Of a DNA stretch of 11,629 nt, positions 1 to 7,702 are shown one piece after another; the stretch's first letter is position 1, and every line of letters begins with the position of its first letter. Where the stretch lies: assembly GCA_947306375.1 (NCBI GenBank), contig CAMZGJ010000021.1, positions 1-11,629 on the forward strand, given 5' to 3'. Source of the stretch: an uncultured Spirochaetales bacterium (GTDB lineage Bacteria > Spirochaetota > Spirochaetia > Sphaerochaetales > Sphaerochaetaceae). The position numbers and the translations under genes are program-made. The notes under the pieces were generated by a model. That model was not told where the DNA came from. It ran no database searches and saw only the letters and a program-made list of their open reading frames with translations.

Positions 1-155
1 GTATAGGATGTAAGATCTGTGAAACCAAATTCCCGGAAAGCGGTTTCAAGGTAGATTCATTCCTTGCCGTTGCCGACTACAGTGCAAATCCGGATGAACA
101 GGCCAAAGCAGCCGCAGCCTGTCCCAGGAAGATAATACGCAAAGCTGAAGAATGA
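1..155 (+). CDS. C-terminal fragment of a ferredoxin-domain protein, probably RnfB-like
   Basis: The reading frame is open from the window edge to TGA at 153-155 and gives about 50 residues. It starts with an incomplete codon NGT (Cys if TGT), then IGCKIC, so a CxxCxxC motif is likely, and a later Cys-Pro in AAAACPRK (Cys codon 120-122). Together these supply four ligands for one [4Fe-4S] cluster. The second cluster of a usual 2[4Fe-4S] ferredoxin is absent, because the residue where the fourth Cys of the first motif would sit is Phe. The hydrophobic FLAVADY stretch between the motifs resembles the tail of RnfB, the electron-entry subunit of the membrane Rnf complex that couples ferredoxin:NAD+ electron flow to ion transport. 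Another ferredoxin-like subunit remains possible because the rest of the gene is outside the window. Its stop overlaps the next start as ATGA, so the two genes are probably cotranscribed and translationally coupled. Confidence 0.6.
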   Translation, partial: IGCKICETKFPESGFKVDSFLAVADYSANPDEQAKAAAACPRKIIRKAEE

Positions 156-1936
156 ACATAATTGTAGGAGCCTACAGTCATATTACCCACGGCTCTTCTA
201 ATGAAGAGTACTCTCAGCTGCTTGACAGGCAGCTGAGACCTCTTCTTACGCTTGCATTCTCAAATCCTGATTTCAGATTTGTCCTCAGGCTGGGTATTCC
301 CTTTATCCAGTGGCTTGAGACAAACCATCCGGAAATCAACATGCTAATTGCAGATTTATGCAGGAACAACAGGCTGGAGATGCTCTCTTCCTCTTTCTCA
401 GACTGTATTCTTCCGCTTGAGCCTGCCCATGAGAGATCTGCCCATATAGAAAAGACAAACACATACCTGAGAAAGAGATTCAACAAAAGACCGCGCGGTC
501 TCTGGTGCATGGAGCAGGTGTTCAGTCCGGGAATTATCCAGATTATGGATTTAAGCTCTCTGGACTACATTATTCTTTCCTCATACAACCAGAACCTGAA
601 CCAGACCCTTGTACGTAAACCCTTCAGAATGGAGGAGCTGGGAAAGACCACTGTAATTCTTCCCTCGGATGACAGATTCTCCAGGGAAGTGGCGGAATGC
701 GGAAAGGAAGGTTGTACTGCACAGACCCTGAACAGTGCATTTGAAAAACTATTGGACACTCTTTCCGGCAATGAGGTCGTAATGCTGAATATGGACCAGC
801 TGCTCTCATGCGACGGTTCATTTGCCATTTACAGGACCATAATTGAAAAGACAGCCGACAAGACCGTTCTTCCCTATGATTTCATATCGGATAGAGAAAT
901 CTCATCAATGTACTACATTCCTTCCGGAATCTACGGAAGAGATTTCAATATAGAAAAGTCAGTTACACTGAACCAGTACATACTGAACAATCCGCTTCTT
1001 AACAGGATGCACCGCTCCATAAATCTGATGAGAGACTGTTCCAAATCCCTCAAGAAGAACTCCGACAACAGGAAACTTATTGAGTATCTTCTCATGAATG
1101 CCTCCACCGGAATGATTTATATACCCGAGGTATGCCTGAATCCGGAAATCAGGCACAGAACGGATGCAGCCCTGAGTGAGATTGAAAAAGTTCTCAGGGA
1201 TGAGGACATGTTGCCTGCTACTGCAGACCTGGACGGAGATTTGTTCCCGGAGTTTATAACCGGCAATAAGTTCTATACCGTATATCTGAACACCAAGGGT
1301 GCGGTGGTCTCAAGACTCAACGTGTTCTCCATAAAGAGCGATGTTGCCCTAAACCAGGGACAGGGTTTCTTCAGGGACACAATAAGAAACGGAAAAACAT
1401 ACGATCTCAGCGTCAGAAGATGGGAAATGACTCCCGTAGACAAAAAGAGACAGGACTTTTTTGCCAAGAGCCCTCTTATTGAGGTCAATAAATCAGTTAT
1501 AAACATAACAAAACACTTCAAGACAAGACAGAACTCCATAACCGTTGACTATGATGTTGAGAACATGGGAAAGACAACCTTGAAGGATCTGGTTTTTGAG
1601 ACTGTGCTCAACCTCTCCATACCAGGTTCCGACAGCTTCACTGATATGGAAGGAAGTATAATAGATGAGAAAGGGCGCACCTCTGACAGAATCTGCATCT
1701 CCAACAGGATAAACGGCCTGTATTTTGAGCTTGTGGCCAACTCCGATTTCCTCATCAGCACAAGAAACGTCTTTGCAGATGCCGTAACGCCCCTTGGAGT
1801 TGTGAAGCAATATCAGTATACTCAGATTAAAATTCAGAAAAATATCATACTTCCCGGATCTGAAGCATTCAAATGCTCATTCACCCTCAAGGCTGAAAAG
1901 AGAAGGGGAAGACAGGAGAAACAGAATGACACTTGA
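152..1936 (+). CDS. Divergent GH57 alpha-glucanotransferase/amylase-like protein
   Basis: This 594-residue protein has the layout of archaeal-type GH57 4-alpha-glucanotransferases: an N-terminal catalytic barrel and a C-terminal beta domain (from about residue 365, ADLDGDLFPEF). No signal peptide is seen, so it is probably cytoplasmic and would act on alpha-glucans such as glycogen or maltodextrin. Aligned by eye to the Thermococcus enzyme, the nucleophile motif is retained as GLWCMEQVFSP with Glu121. The acid/base Asp aligns with Asp215 in LNMDQLLS. The first motif, usually HxHxP, reads YSHITH, so one His is Tyr and the Pro is lost, and the DGEKFGxW block after Asp215 is not preserved. The ILPLEPAHE segment (86-94) matches the second family motif region. 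It may have altered specificity or be weakly active or inactive. The ATG at 152 overlaps the upstream stop and has no strong Shine-Dalgarno, which suggests coupling. The 3' end overlaps prfB by 11 bases. Confidence 0.8.
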   Translation: MNIIVGAYSHITHGSSNEEYSQLLDRQLRPLLTLAFSNPDFRFVLRLGIPFIQWLETNHPEINMLIADLCRNNRLEMLSSSFSDCILPLEPAHERSAHIEKTNTYLRKRFNKRPRGLWCMEQVFSPGIIQIMDLSSLDYIILSSYNQNLNQTLVRKPFRMEELGKTTVILPSDDRFSREVAECGKEGCTAQTLNSAFEKLLDTLSGNEVVMLNMDQLLSCDGSFAIYRTIIEKTADKTVLPYDFISDREISSMYYIPSGIYGRDFNIEKSVTLNQYILNNPLLNRMHRSINLMRDCSKSLKKNSDNRKLIEYLLMNASTGMIYIPEVCLNPEIRHRTDAALSEIEKVLRDEDMLPATADLDGDLFPEFITGNKFYTVYLNTKGAVVSRLNVFSIKSDVALNQGQGFFRDTIRNGKTYDLSVRRWEMTPVDKKRQDFFAKSPLIEVNKSVINITKHFKTRQNSITVDYDVENMGKTTLKDLVFETVLNLSIPGSDSFTDMEGSIIDEKGRTSDRICISNRINGLYFELVANSDFLISTRNVFADAVTPLGVVKQYQYTQIKIQKNIILPGSEAFKCSFTLKAEKRRGRQEKQNDT

Positions 1937-3030
1937 AAACAAAGGTCTGCTTGAGCAGCTTAAAGAAGAAACCAACTCTATTTGGAGGGGACTTTGACCC
2001 GGAGGGTCAGAAGAAAGAATTAGCCGCCCTTGAACAGCAGACAACGGAGCCCGATTTCTGGTCGGACAAACAGAAAGCTGATTCAGTTTTTACTAAAATC
2101 AACTCAATCAAGGATGTAATCCTTCCGTTTGAGCAGCTCATCAAAGAAATCAACGAAACATATGATCTCATTGAACTCTATGAGGAAGAGGATGACAACA
2201 ATCCTGAGTATCAGGCTGAAATAGATGCACGTATCCTTGAGCTTCAGAATGAGTTCAGACCTCTCAAACTCAAGACTCTCCTCAACGGAAAGTACGACAA
2301 GGGAGATATGTTCCTTGCAATTCATGCAGGCGCTGGCGGAACAGAGGCCTGTGACTGGACAAGCATGCTCATGCGCATGTATCTGCGCTGGTGTGAGAAA
2401 CACAAGTACAAGACCGAGATTCTTGACACCCTGGAGGATGAGGGCGGTTACAAGAGCGTTACCATCCAGGTCAGCGGTCCATATGCATTCGGATACCTCA
2501 AAGGCGAGGCCGGAGTACACAGACTGGTTAGAATATCGCCGTTTGATTCAAACGCGAGAAGACATACATCCTTCTCCTCCGTCTATGCCTCCCCGGTGGT
2601 TGAGGATAACATAGACATTGAGATCAAGCCCGAGGATATAAGAATTGATACGTACCGCGCAGGCGGTGCAGGCGGACAGCACGTCAACAAGACAGACAGC
2701 GCCGTCAGAATCACCCACTATCCCACAGGTATTGTTGTTCAGTGTCAGAATGAGCGTTCACAGCAGATGAACAAGGATTTCTGTTTCAAGATGCTCAGAA
2801 GCCGTCTGTATGACTACTACAGTGCCAAGCTTGCCGAACAGCATGCCGCAGAGGCCATTGAGAAGAAGGACATAAGCTGGGGTTCTCAGATACGCAGTTA
2901 TGTTTTCCAGCCTTACACAATGGTAAAGGACAACAGAACCGGAACCCAGACGGGAAATATACAGGCAGTCATGGACGGAGATCTGGATGATTTCATTGAA
3001 TCATTCCTCCGCTGGAACCAGGAGAAATAA
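1926..3030 (+). CDS. prfB: Peptide chain release factor 2, made by +1 programmed frameshift
   Basis: Release factor 2 recognises UGA and UAA stop codons and triggers peptide release on the ribosome. The real start is ATG at 1926, preceded by AGGAG at 1914-1918 with a 7-base spacing. Frame 0 encodes 23 residues (MTLENKGLLEQ... WRGL) and meets TGA at 1995-1997. A +1 shift there continues with Asp (GAC 1996-1998) through DPEGQKKEL to TAA at 3028-3030, giving 367 residues, the usual RF2 length. Read alone, the main frame could be mis-started at TTG 1933, which produces an unrelated N-terminus. Family marks in the full-length numbering are the stop-codon-reading tripeptide SPF at 204-206 (RF2 type, not the PxT of RF1) and the catalytic GGQ at 249-251 within RAGGAGGQHVNKTDSAV. 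The start lies inside the end of the GH57 gene, and the downstream gene begins directly after its stop. Confidence 0.97.
1984..1998 (+). other. prfB programmed +1 frameshift site
   Basis: The site reads GGAGG (1984-1988), a 3-base spacer GGA, the slippery codon CTT (1992-1994), the in-frame stop TGA (1995-1997), then C (1998). This is the standard RF2 recoding layout: an internal Shine-Dalgarno-like element three bases upstream of CTT TGA C, the weak termination context. When RF2 is scarce the ribosome pauses at TGA and slips one base forward to read GAC. This gives autoregulation of RF2 level. Confidence 0.96.
3020..3024 (+). promoter_or_regulatory. Ribosome binding site supporting a TTG start
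   Basis: AGGAG lies six bases before TTG at 3031, inside the last codons of prfB. The TTG follows the prfB stop TAA directly and is followed by a signal-peptide-like sequence (MKRLFLLAAVL), so this site decides the start of the PEGA-domain gene. Confidence 0.8.
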
Positions 3031-4089
3031 TTGAAACGTCTGTTTCTGCTTGCTGCAGTACTTATCAGCGTTTTCTCAATATGGTGCGCAGACTTCAATG
3101 TCTGCGTTTATCCTTCTGACACTGAGATTGAGGACTACATAACAAGGTATTTCCCGGTGATTGAGGCCTCAGTCCCCTGGACAAGGTCCGTGACTATGAG
3201 GCAGGAGATTCAGAATGTCAATTCCGCAGGCTCAGGCCTCAAGGGTGCATGGACTACGGAGAGCCCTGAGCTCATAGAAAAGGCTGATGCCTCATACCGC
3301 TCTCCACAGAAGACGGATATTCTCTCAGGCACACTTGATGTAAAACTTGTAAAGTACAGCGGTCAGGCGGATGAGCAGGGTCTTAAGAACCATGACCCCA
3401 TGCTCCTGCAGTATATCTGCAGCTCTGCAAAGGCAGATCTTCTCATAATCCCTCTTTCAGACAGGATGAGCGGTGTTAACGCGCTTTCAATTTACGTGTA
3501 CTCGCCGGTTACGGGCAACTGTGACCAGGTTTTCTTCAGGCTTTTACAGAATTCAAATGTTTATACTGAAGAGGCAGCCGTTGCACTTGCACCTTATTTC
3601 CTTACAGGAGCAAAACTTGATTCATTCTCAACCGTAAAGCCCCAGATAATAAGGCCGGTTCTTGCACGGTACGCCGTCTACTCAAATGTTCCGGCTGTTG
3701 TATATCTGAACGGAACGGAAAGCGGAACAACCCCGCTTGTGCTTGAGAACGTACCCATTCCGTCAGTGGTAAGACTTACGGCAGAAGGTTATGCGGACAG
3801 CACACTGAACGTTGACGGCACTGTAACTGAAGTCCGTGAGGAAATGAAACCCGCATGGATGAATGAGGGAGATTTCTACAACAGGGCAAGAAACAGCTTT
3901 TACAGGGACATGGCAATTGCACTTGGCGCCTTTGCACTCAAGGTCGGCGTAAGGTCACTTCCCGTGGAAAGCACAAACCTTCAGAACACACTTAACATAG
4001 GGACGGATACCATTGCGGTCTTATCCGCCTTCAATCTTATAAGCGGACTGTTCAACTACTTTATGTCCGCCGACTATCTATCAAAATAA
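3031..4089 (+). CDS. Exported PEGA-domain protein of unknown function
   Basis: A 352-residue protein starting at TTG. Residues 1-20 form a signal peptide (KR then LFLLAAVLISVFSIW). Cleavage could fall after Cys19-Ala20; Cys19 as a lipobox cysteine is possible but Trp at -1 makes it a poor one. Residues about 215-262 look like a PEGA domain, a small surface beta-domain named for its sequence: YSNVPAVVYLNG, then GTTPLVLENVP, then a GYADSTLNV strand. The region 20-200 has alternating hydrophobic strands and resembles no family I recognise. Near the C-terminus there are two moderately hydrophobic helices (about 292-306 and 326-345), so the protein may be anchored or associated with a membrane at that end. 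The likely location is periplasm or envelope. It sits between prfB and ftsY with no gap upstream and ten bases downstream, so expression is tied to those housekeeping genes. The function is not known. Confidence 0.75.
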   Translation: MKRLFLLAAVLISVFSIWCADFNVCVYPSDTEIEDYITRYFPVIEASVPWTRSVTMRQEIQNVNSAGSGLKGAWTTESPELIEKADASYRSPQKTDILSGTLDVKLVKYSGQADEQGLKNHDPMLLQYICSSAKADLLIIPLSDRMSGVNALSIYVYSPVTGNCDQVFFRLLQNSNVYTEEAAVALAPYFLTGAKLDSFSTVKPQIIRPVLARYAVYSNVPAVVYLNGTESGTTPLVLENVPIPSVVRLTAEGYADSTLNVDGTVTEVREEMKPAWMNEGDFYNRARNSFYRDMAIALGAFALKVGVRSLPVESTNLQNTLNIGTDTIAVLSAFNLISGLFNYFMSADYLSK

Positions 4090-4099
4090 CGGAGATGAT

Positions 4100-4948
4100 A
4101 TGGCTAAACTAGGATTCGGTGCCAGACTGGCTTCGTTTTTCGGATTCAGAAAACAACTTGATGAAAGCTTTTTTGAGGACCTTGAGGACGTACTCATAGA
4201 AGGAGACTTCGGGGCCAAAAACGCCTATGAGATAAGTTCCATGGTGGAGAGCGAGAAACCCCGCACGGAGGAGGAATTCCTTTCTCTGGTACGCAGGGCC
4301 CTTGAAGGCAAGGTAAAGGGAACCGAGCTTGTCCCTGACCCTGCCCAGCTTTCCGTTTACCTTGTCCTGGGAGTTAACGGAGTTGGAAAGACAACATCCA
4401 TTGCCAAGATGGCAAAATACTATAAAGACAGGAATTACAAAGTAGTCCTGGCTGCCGCCGATACCTTCAGAGCCGCGGCAATTGACCAGTTGGAGCTTCA
4501 CAGCAGACGCACCGGCACCAGAATTGTGAGACAGGAGAACGGAAGCGACCCCGGCGCGGTAATCTATGATGCAATCTCCAGCGCACAGGCAAGGGGAGAA
4601 AACCTAATCCTCTGTGACACCGCAGGAAGGATGCACAACAAGGAAAACCTCATGAAGGAGCTTCAGAAGATAGACAAGATAATCAAGGCCAGGATCAAGC
4701 CTGAGAACTACAAGAAGATTCTTGTCATTGACGCCGTTACCGGCCAGAATGCCGTTAGCCAGGCGGAGCTTTTCAATCAGGCCATAGGCCTTGATGCCCT
4801 TATTCTTACCAAGTATGACTCTCTCTCAAAGGGCGGAGCAGTTGCTCAGATTGGTATTCCCGTGGCCTTTGTGGGTACGGGAGAACACTATGAGGACTTC
4901 CATGTCTTTGACAGGGAGCAGTTTCTCTCGTCACTTGCCGGTATCTGA
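4100..4948 (+). CDS. ftsY: Signal recognition particle receptor FtsY
   Basis: FtsY is the SRP receptor GTPase that docks SRP-ribosome complexes at the inner membrane for cotranslational insertion. The 282-residue protein has the N domain at about 1-80 and the G domain after it. Visible motifs are the P-loop GVNGVGKTT (91-99), DTFRAAAIDQL (121-131, insertion-box region), DTAGR (173-177), the G4 motif TKYD (237-240) and GTGEHYEDF (259-267). It lacks the long acidic A domain of E. coli FtsY, as do many bacterial forms; residues 1-20, with FGARLASFFGFRK, could be a membrane-targeting amphipathic helix. The closing loop is unusual: the normally near-invariant DGTAKGG is DSLSKGG, and the following stretch is about four residues shorter than in the E. 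coli type. The start ATG has GGAG at 4091-4094, spacing five bases. FtsY rather than Ffh is favoured because there is no methionine-rich M domain. Confidence 0.95.
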   Translation: MAKLGFGARLASFFGFRKQLDESFFEDLEDVLIEGDFGAKNAYEISSMVESEKPRTEEEFLSLVRRALEGKVKGTELVPDPAQLSVYLVLGVNGVGKTTSIAKMAKYYKDRNYKVVLAAADTFRAAAIDQLELHSRRTGTRIVRQENGSDPGAVIYDAISSAQARGENLILCDTAGRMHNKENLMKELQKIDKIIKARIKPENYKKILVIDAVTGQNAVSQAELFNQAIGLDALILTKYDSLSKGGAVAQIGIPVAFVGTGEHYEDFHVFDREQFLSSLAGI

Positions 4949-4950
4949 TA

Positions 4951-5847
4951 ATGAGTAAAGCCCTTGCCGCAATCCTTTTCACAGTCATGCTCATGTTTCC
5001 GGTATTCTCAGAGAGAGTGCCCGCAAACATGCTGGGCCAGATTACGCAAGGGGAGACAGAATTCTTTCTTGAGATTGACGGCAGCACAAGCACCCTATAT
5101 CACAATGACGTTCCCGTCAAAACACGCAGTGAGAGTGTTTCAGGCAATAATAAGACAATAACGGAAACGGATCTTGAAAAGAATGAATTTGTTACAAGCA
5201 CCTATGAAAACTCCGTTCTTATTTCCAGAAAGACCGTTTATGAGGACGGAAGCTCAGTTCAGCTTACATATCTCTACACAGAGGGCAGCCTTCTGTGCAC
5301 AACCCGGACGGATTCAGAGGGCAATTCCAACGTGGAATACTATCTGAGAGACCCTTCTGACGGTTCGCTTATAGCCGTCAGGCGGTTTGAGAACACTGAG
5401 CTTGTGGGCCAGTCATACCTCTATGCCGCTGAGAACCTTTACAGAAACCCCGGTTCCTCCGTCATAACGGAAGGCAGTTTCAGCGTGGATGACAACGGCA
5501 ATATAAGCTATGAGAGAAACGGTATTTCATATACCTACAGGCAGGACGGAAAGATTCTGAGTGAGAAGGAAGGCGGCGTCACCACCGGTTATGTATATGA
5601 AGGTGATGAACTTATCTCTATTTCAGTCTCAGAGGATCAGCCGCCCTATGAGAAAACTGTTACTCAGTATTCTGAAGGAAAAGCCGTTTATGTAACCAAA
5701 ACGCGCGGAGAAGAGATTATAGAGACGGCAGACTTCTCGGGAGAGAACGGGGCCATGGTGAAGACTGTTTATTCATCAGGCACCGCAGTTGCAAAGATAT
5801 ACTATATGCAGGACAACAAGAGAGTCCTCAGGGTGGAATACTATTGA
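4951..5847 (+). CDS. Exported hypothetical protein with YD/MORN-like tyrosine repeats
   Basis: A 298-residue protein with a clear signal peptide (MSKALAAILFTVMLMFPVFS, likely cut after Ser20) and no further membrane segment, so it is probably periplasmic or surface exposed. The mature part is made of short beta-strand units rich in Tyr, Gly and Asp/Glu, for example LTYLYTEGSLL, VEYYLRDPSDGSL, ISYTYRQDGKIL, TGYVYEGDELI, TQYSEGKAVY and KIYYMQDNKRV. They recall YD or MORN_2-like repeats, and the spacing of roughly 20-30 residues is irregular. I recognise no catalytic motif. The start ATG lies two bases after the ftsY stop with no good Shine-Dalgarno, so translation probably depends on coupling from ftsY. 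It directly precedes the Lol-type exporter; a role in envelope assembly is only an inference from that position. Confidence 0.7.
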   Translation: MSKALAAILFTVMLMFPVFSERVPANMLGQITQGETEFFLEIDGSTSTLYHNDVPVKTRSESVSGNNKTITETDLEKNEFVTSTYENSVLISRKTVYEDGSSVQLTYLYTEGSLLCTTRTDSEGNSNVEYYLRDPSDGSLIAVRRFENTELVGQSYLYAAENLYRNPGSSVITEGSFSVDDNGNISYERNGISYTYRQDGKILSEKEGGVTTGYVYEGDELISISVSEDQPPYEKTVTQYSEGKAVYVTKTRGEEIIETADFSGENGAMVKTVYSSGTAVAKIYYMQDNKRVLRVEYY

Positions 5848-5848
5848 T

Positions 5849-7027
5849 ATGTCGTTCAGATTCAAGGCTGCTTTCAGATATGCATTCTCAAAGATAAGAG
5901 GGCAGAGGACAGCTGCCGTAATGATTACCCTGGGAATTGCCGCGGGAATAATTGCCATGATTATGGTAAGCAGCATTATGAACGGCCTACAGGGAGCACA
6001 GATAGACAGGCTCAGAAACCTTGAATCATATGACATAGTTCTTGAGAACACAGTTCTCACTCCCGGTCAGCTTGAACAGATTGCAGGAGTGGACAAGGCC
6101 TTTGTCTACGGAGAAACCGCAGTTCTTATAACGGACAAGGACTCTCTTAAAAGCGTAAGTGTCAGACTGAGGGCTTTTTCCCCGGAGACTCTAAGATACA
6201 AAAGACTTGCAGAAAACCTTACTTTCTCGGATTCACTTGATGACGGAGGCCTGTGCCTTTCCACACATATAATGTCATCCCTGCGTTTTCTCAGGGGAGA
6301 CAGTATTGAGGTTACCTTCCTAAGGCAGGGCAAAAAGGCAGCTGTTGTTCCGTATACCGCTGAAATCAATGTGGATTCGGCCTATGTTTCAACACTGAGC
6401 AGCTTCAGCAGCAGTACTGCCCTTATGGGTCTGGACCGCTATGTTGAAATTATGGGCAACAAGGATATATACACCGGAATCTACTGCAGCACGTCCGTTT
6501 CAAAGACTGCAGAGCTCATAAGAGAGGCAGACCCGCAGGCGGTTATTACCCAATGGCCTGAATACAACAGGACAATCTACAGCGCCCTTATGCTTGAAAA
6601 GGCAATGGTGTACGTGTTTCTCAGCTTCATATTCCTGATTATCTGCGTCAACCTCAGAAACTCCACCGGAAGGCTCATAGATGCCAGAAGACAGGAAGGA
6701 GCCATGCTCAGGGCCCTGGGAGCAACAAGAAAGGACATCAATGTAATCTTTATGTCACAGGGAATAATCCTGTGCACTGCAGGAGAAATCCTCGGAGCTC
6801 TTATAGGTCTTCTTGCTGTTAACAACATACAGAATATTCTGGTGCTTGTGGATGCGGTTGCAGGTACATCAATAGCATCCTACAGGTTTGAGGCTTTTAT
6901 ATCAGCAGGAGAGACCTGCGCCATACTGGCAGGTGTTCTTCTTACGGCAACACTTTTTACCTATCTGGGCTGCCGCAGGACGTTCAGATCCGAAATAATG
7001 GAGGTCATTTTCAATGTATCCGATTGA
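5849..7027 (+). CDS. lolC: LolC/E-type lipoprotein-releasing ABC transporter permease
   Basis: This is an integral inner-membrane subunit of a LolCDE-like exporter that extracts lipoproteins from the inner membrane for delivery to the outer membrane. The 392-residue protein has the four-helix MacB/FtsX layout: TM1 about 22-42, a periplasmic domain about 45-250, then TM2 about 252-270, TM3 about 305-330 and TM4 about 355-376. SSIMNGLQ right after TM1 matches the MNG signature of LolC/LolE. The cytoplasmic coupling segment RQEGAMLRALGATRKDI (281-297) matches the family's E-x-AIL-R-x-x-G-A. I chose ATG 5849, one base after the upstream stop, with GGTGGA at 5832-5837. The frame stays open upstream to 5789, but that extension lies inside the previous gene and looks non-native. 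Whether it corresponds to LolC or LolE of E. coli cannot be settled by eye, so the symbol is provisional. It overlaps lolD by 14 bases. Confidence 0.88.
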   Translation: MSFRFKAAFRYAFSKIRGQRTAAVMITLGIAAGIIAMIMVSSIMNGLQGAQIDRLRNLESYDIVLENTVLTPGQLEQIAGVDKAFVYGETAVLITDKDSLKSVSVRLRAFSPETLRYKRLAENLTFSDSLDDGGLCLSTHIMSSLRFLRGDSIEVTFLRQGKKAAVVPYTAEINVDSAYVSTLSSFSSSTALMGLDRYVEIMGNKDIYTGIYCSTSVSKTAELIREADPQAVITQWPEYNRTIYSALMLEKAMVYVFLSFIFLIICVNLRNSTGRLIDARRQEGAMLRALGATRKDINVIFMSQGIILCTAGEILGALIGLLAVNNIQNILVLVDAVAGTSIASYRFEAFISAGETCAILAGVLLTATLFTYLGCRRTFRSEIMEVIFNVSD

Positions 7028-7700
7028 ACTTAGGAAAATAACAAAGAGTTTTAAAAACGCCTCCGGCAACGGAGAACTTCTTATTCTTGACTCAATAGAC
7101 CTCTGTCCTCAGGTGGGCAAATCCACCGCAATCATAGGAAAGAGCGGCACCGGAAAGAGCACACTGCTGCAGATTGCCGGCGGTCTGGATGCCCCCACAT
7201 CAGGAAGCGTCTTCTGCAACGGAACGGACCTTGGAACTTTAAGTGACTCCAAAAAGTCCCTTATCCGCAACAGGAACATGGGCTTTGTTTTCCAGAACAA
7301 CATGCTTCTTGAGGACTTTACAGCCCTTGAAAATGTTATGATTCCGGCAATGATTGCCGGCAAGGGCAAAAAGGAATGCAGAGACCGCGCACTTGAGCTT
7401 CTGGAAAAACTTGGTCTTACAGACAGGCTGGACCATCTTCCCGGCCAGCTTTCCGGAGGAGAGAGGCAGAGGGTGGCCATTTGCAGGGCCCTTATGAACA
7501 GTCCTGAGATTATATTTGCCGACGAGCCAACGGGTTCTCTTGATGAGGAAAACGCCAGAGAGGTTGAGAACATGCTTTTTGACATCGTTTCCTCTGAGAA
7601 AAAAACTCTTCTTCTTGTTACTCACAACATAGATTTTGCCAACAGGTGCGACATGGTCTACAGACTCAGCAACCGCAAACTCACATTGGAGAAGGGCTGA
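7014..7700 (+). CDS. lolD: LolD-type ABC transporter ATPase
   Basis: A 228-residue ATPase that powers the flanking permeases by ATP hydrolysis on the cytoplasmic face. All elements are intact: Walker A GKSGTGKS (42-49), Q-loop Gln94 in FVFQNN, ABC signature LSGGERQRVAI (146-156), Walker B IIFADEP with catalytic Glu (166-172), D-loop GSLD (174-177) and H-loop His204 in LVTHN. The length and the LSGGERQRVAI-x-RAL / ADEPTGSLD combination are typical of the LolD/MacB subfamily. GGAGG at 7000-7004 sits nine bases before the ATG. The gene begins inside the end of the upstream permease and is followed two bases after its stop by the second permease, giving the order permease-ATPase-permease. Confidence 0.93.
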   Translation: MYPIELRKITKSFKNASGNGELLILDSIDLCPQVGKSTAIIGKSGTGKSTLLQIAGGLDAPTSGSVFCNGTDLGTLSDSKKSLIRNRNMGFVFQNNMLLEDFTALENVMIPAMIAGKGKKECRDRALELLEKLGLTDRLDHLPGQLSGGERQRVAICRALMNSPEIIFADEPTGSLDEENAREVENMLFDIVSSEKKTLLLVTHNIDFANRCDMVYRLSNRKLTLEKG

Positions 7701-7702
7701 CA

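Noticed and set aside
1933..1995. TTG start at 1933 for release factor 2
   Set aside because: It gives a non-homologous N-terminus, while ATG 1926 plus the CTT TGA C recoding site gives a standard RF2 leader.
2104..2614. Long ORFs on both strands overlapping prfB
   Set aside because: They lie inside conserved RF2 coding sequence and show no family resemblance.
5789..5848. Extended N-terminus of the first Lol-type permease
   Set aside because: The extra 20 residues lie inside the preceding gene and do not look like a LolC/E start; ATG 5849 begins a typical cytoplasmic lead-in to TM1.
7646..7702. Extended N-terminus of the second Lol-type permease
   Set aside because: It overlaps lolD and encodes a Gln/Thr/His-rich stretch; ATG 7703 has a good purine-rich ribosome site.
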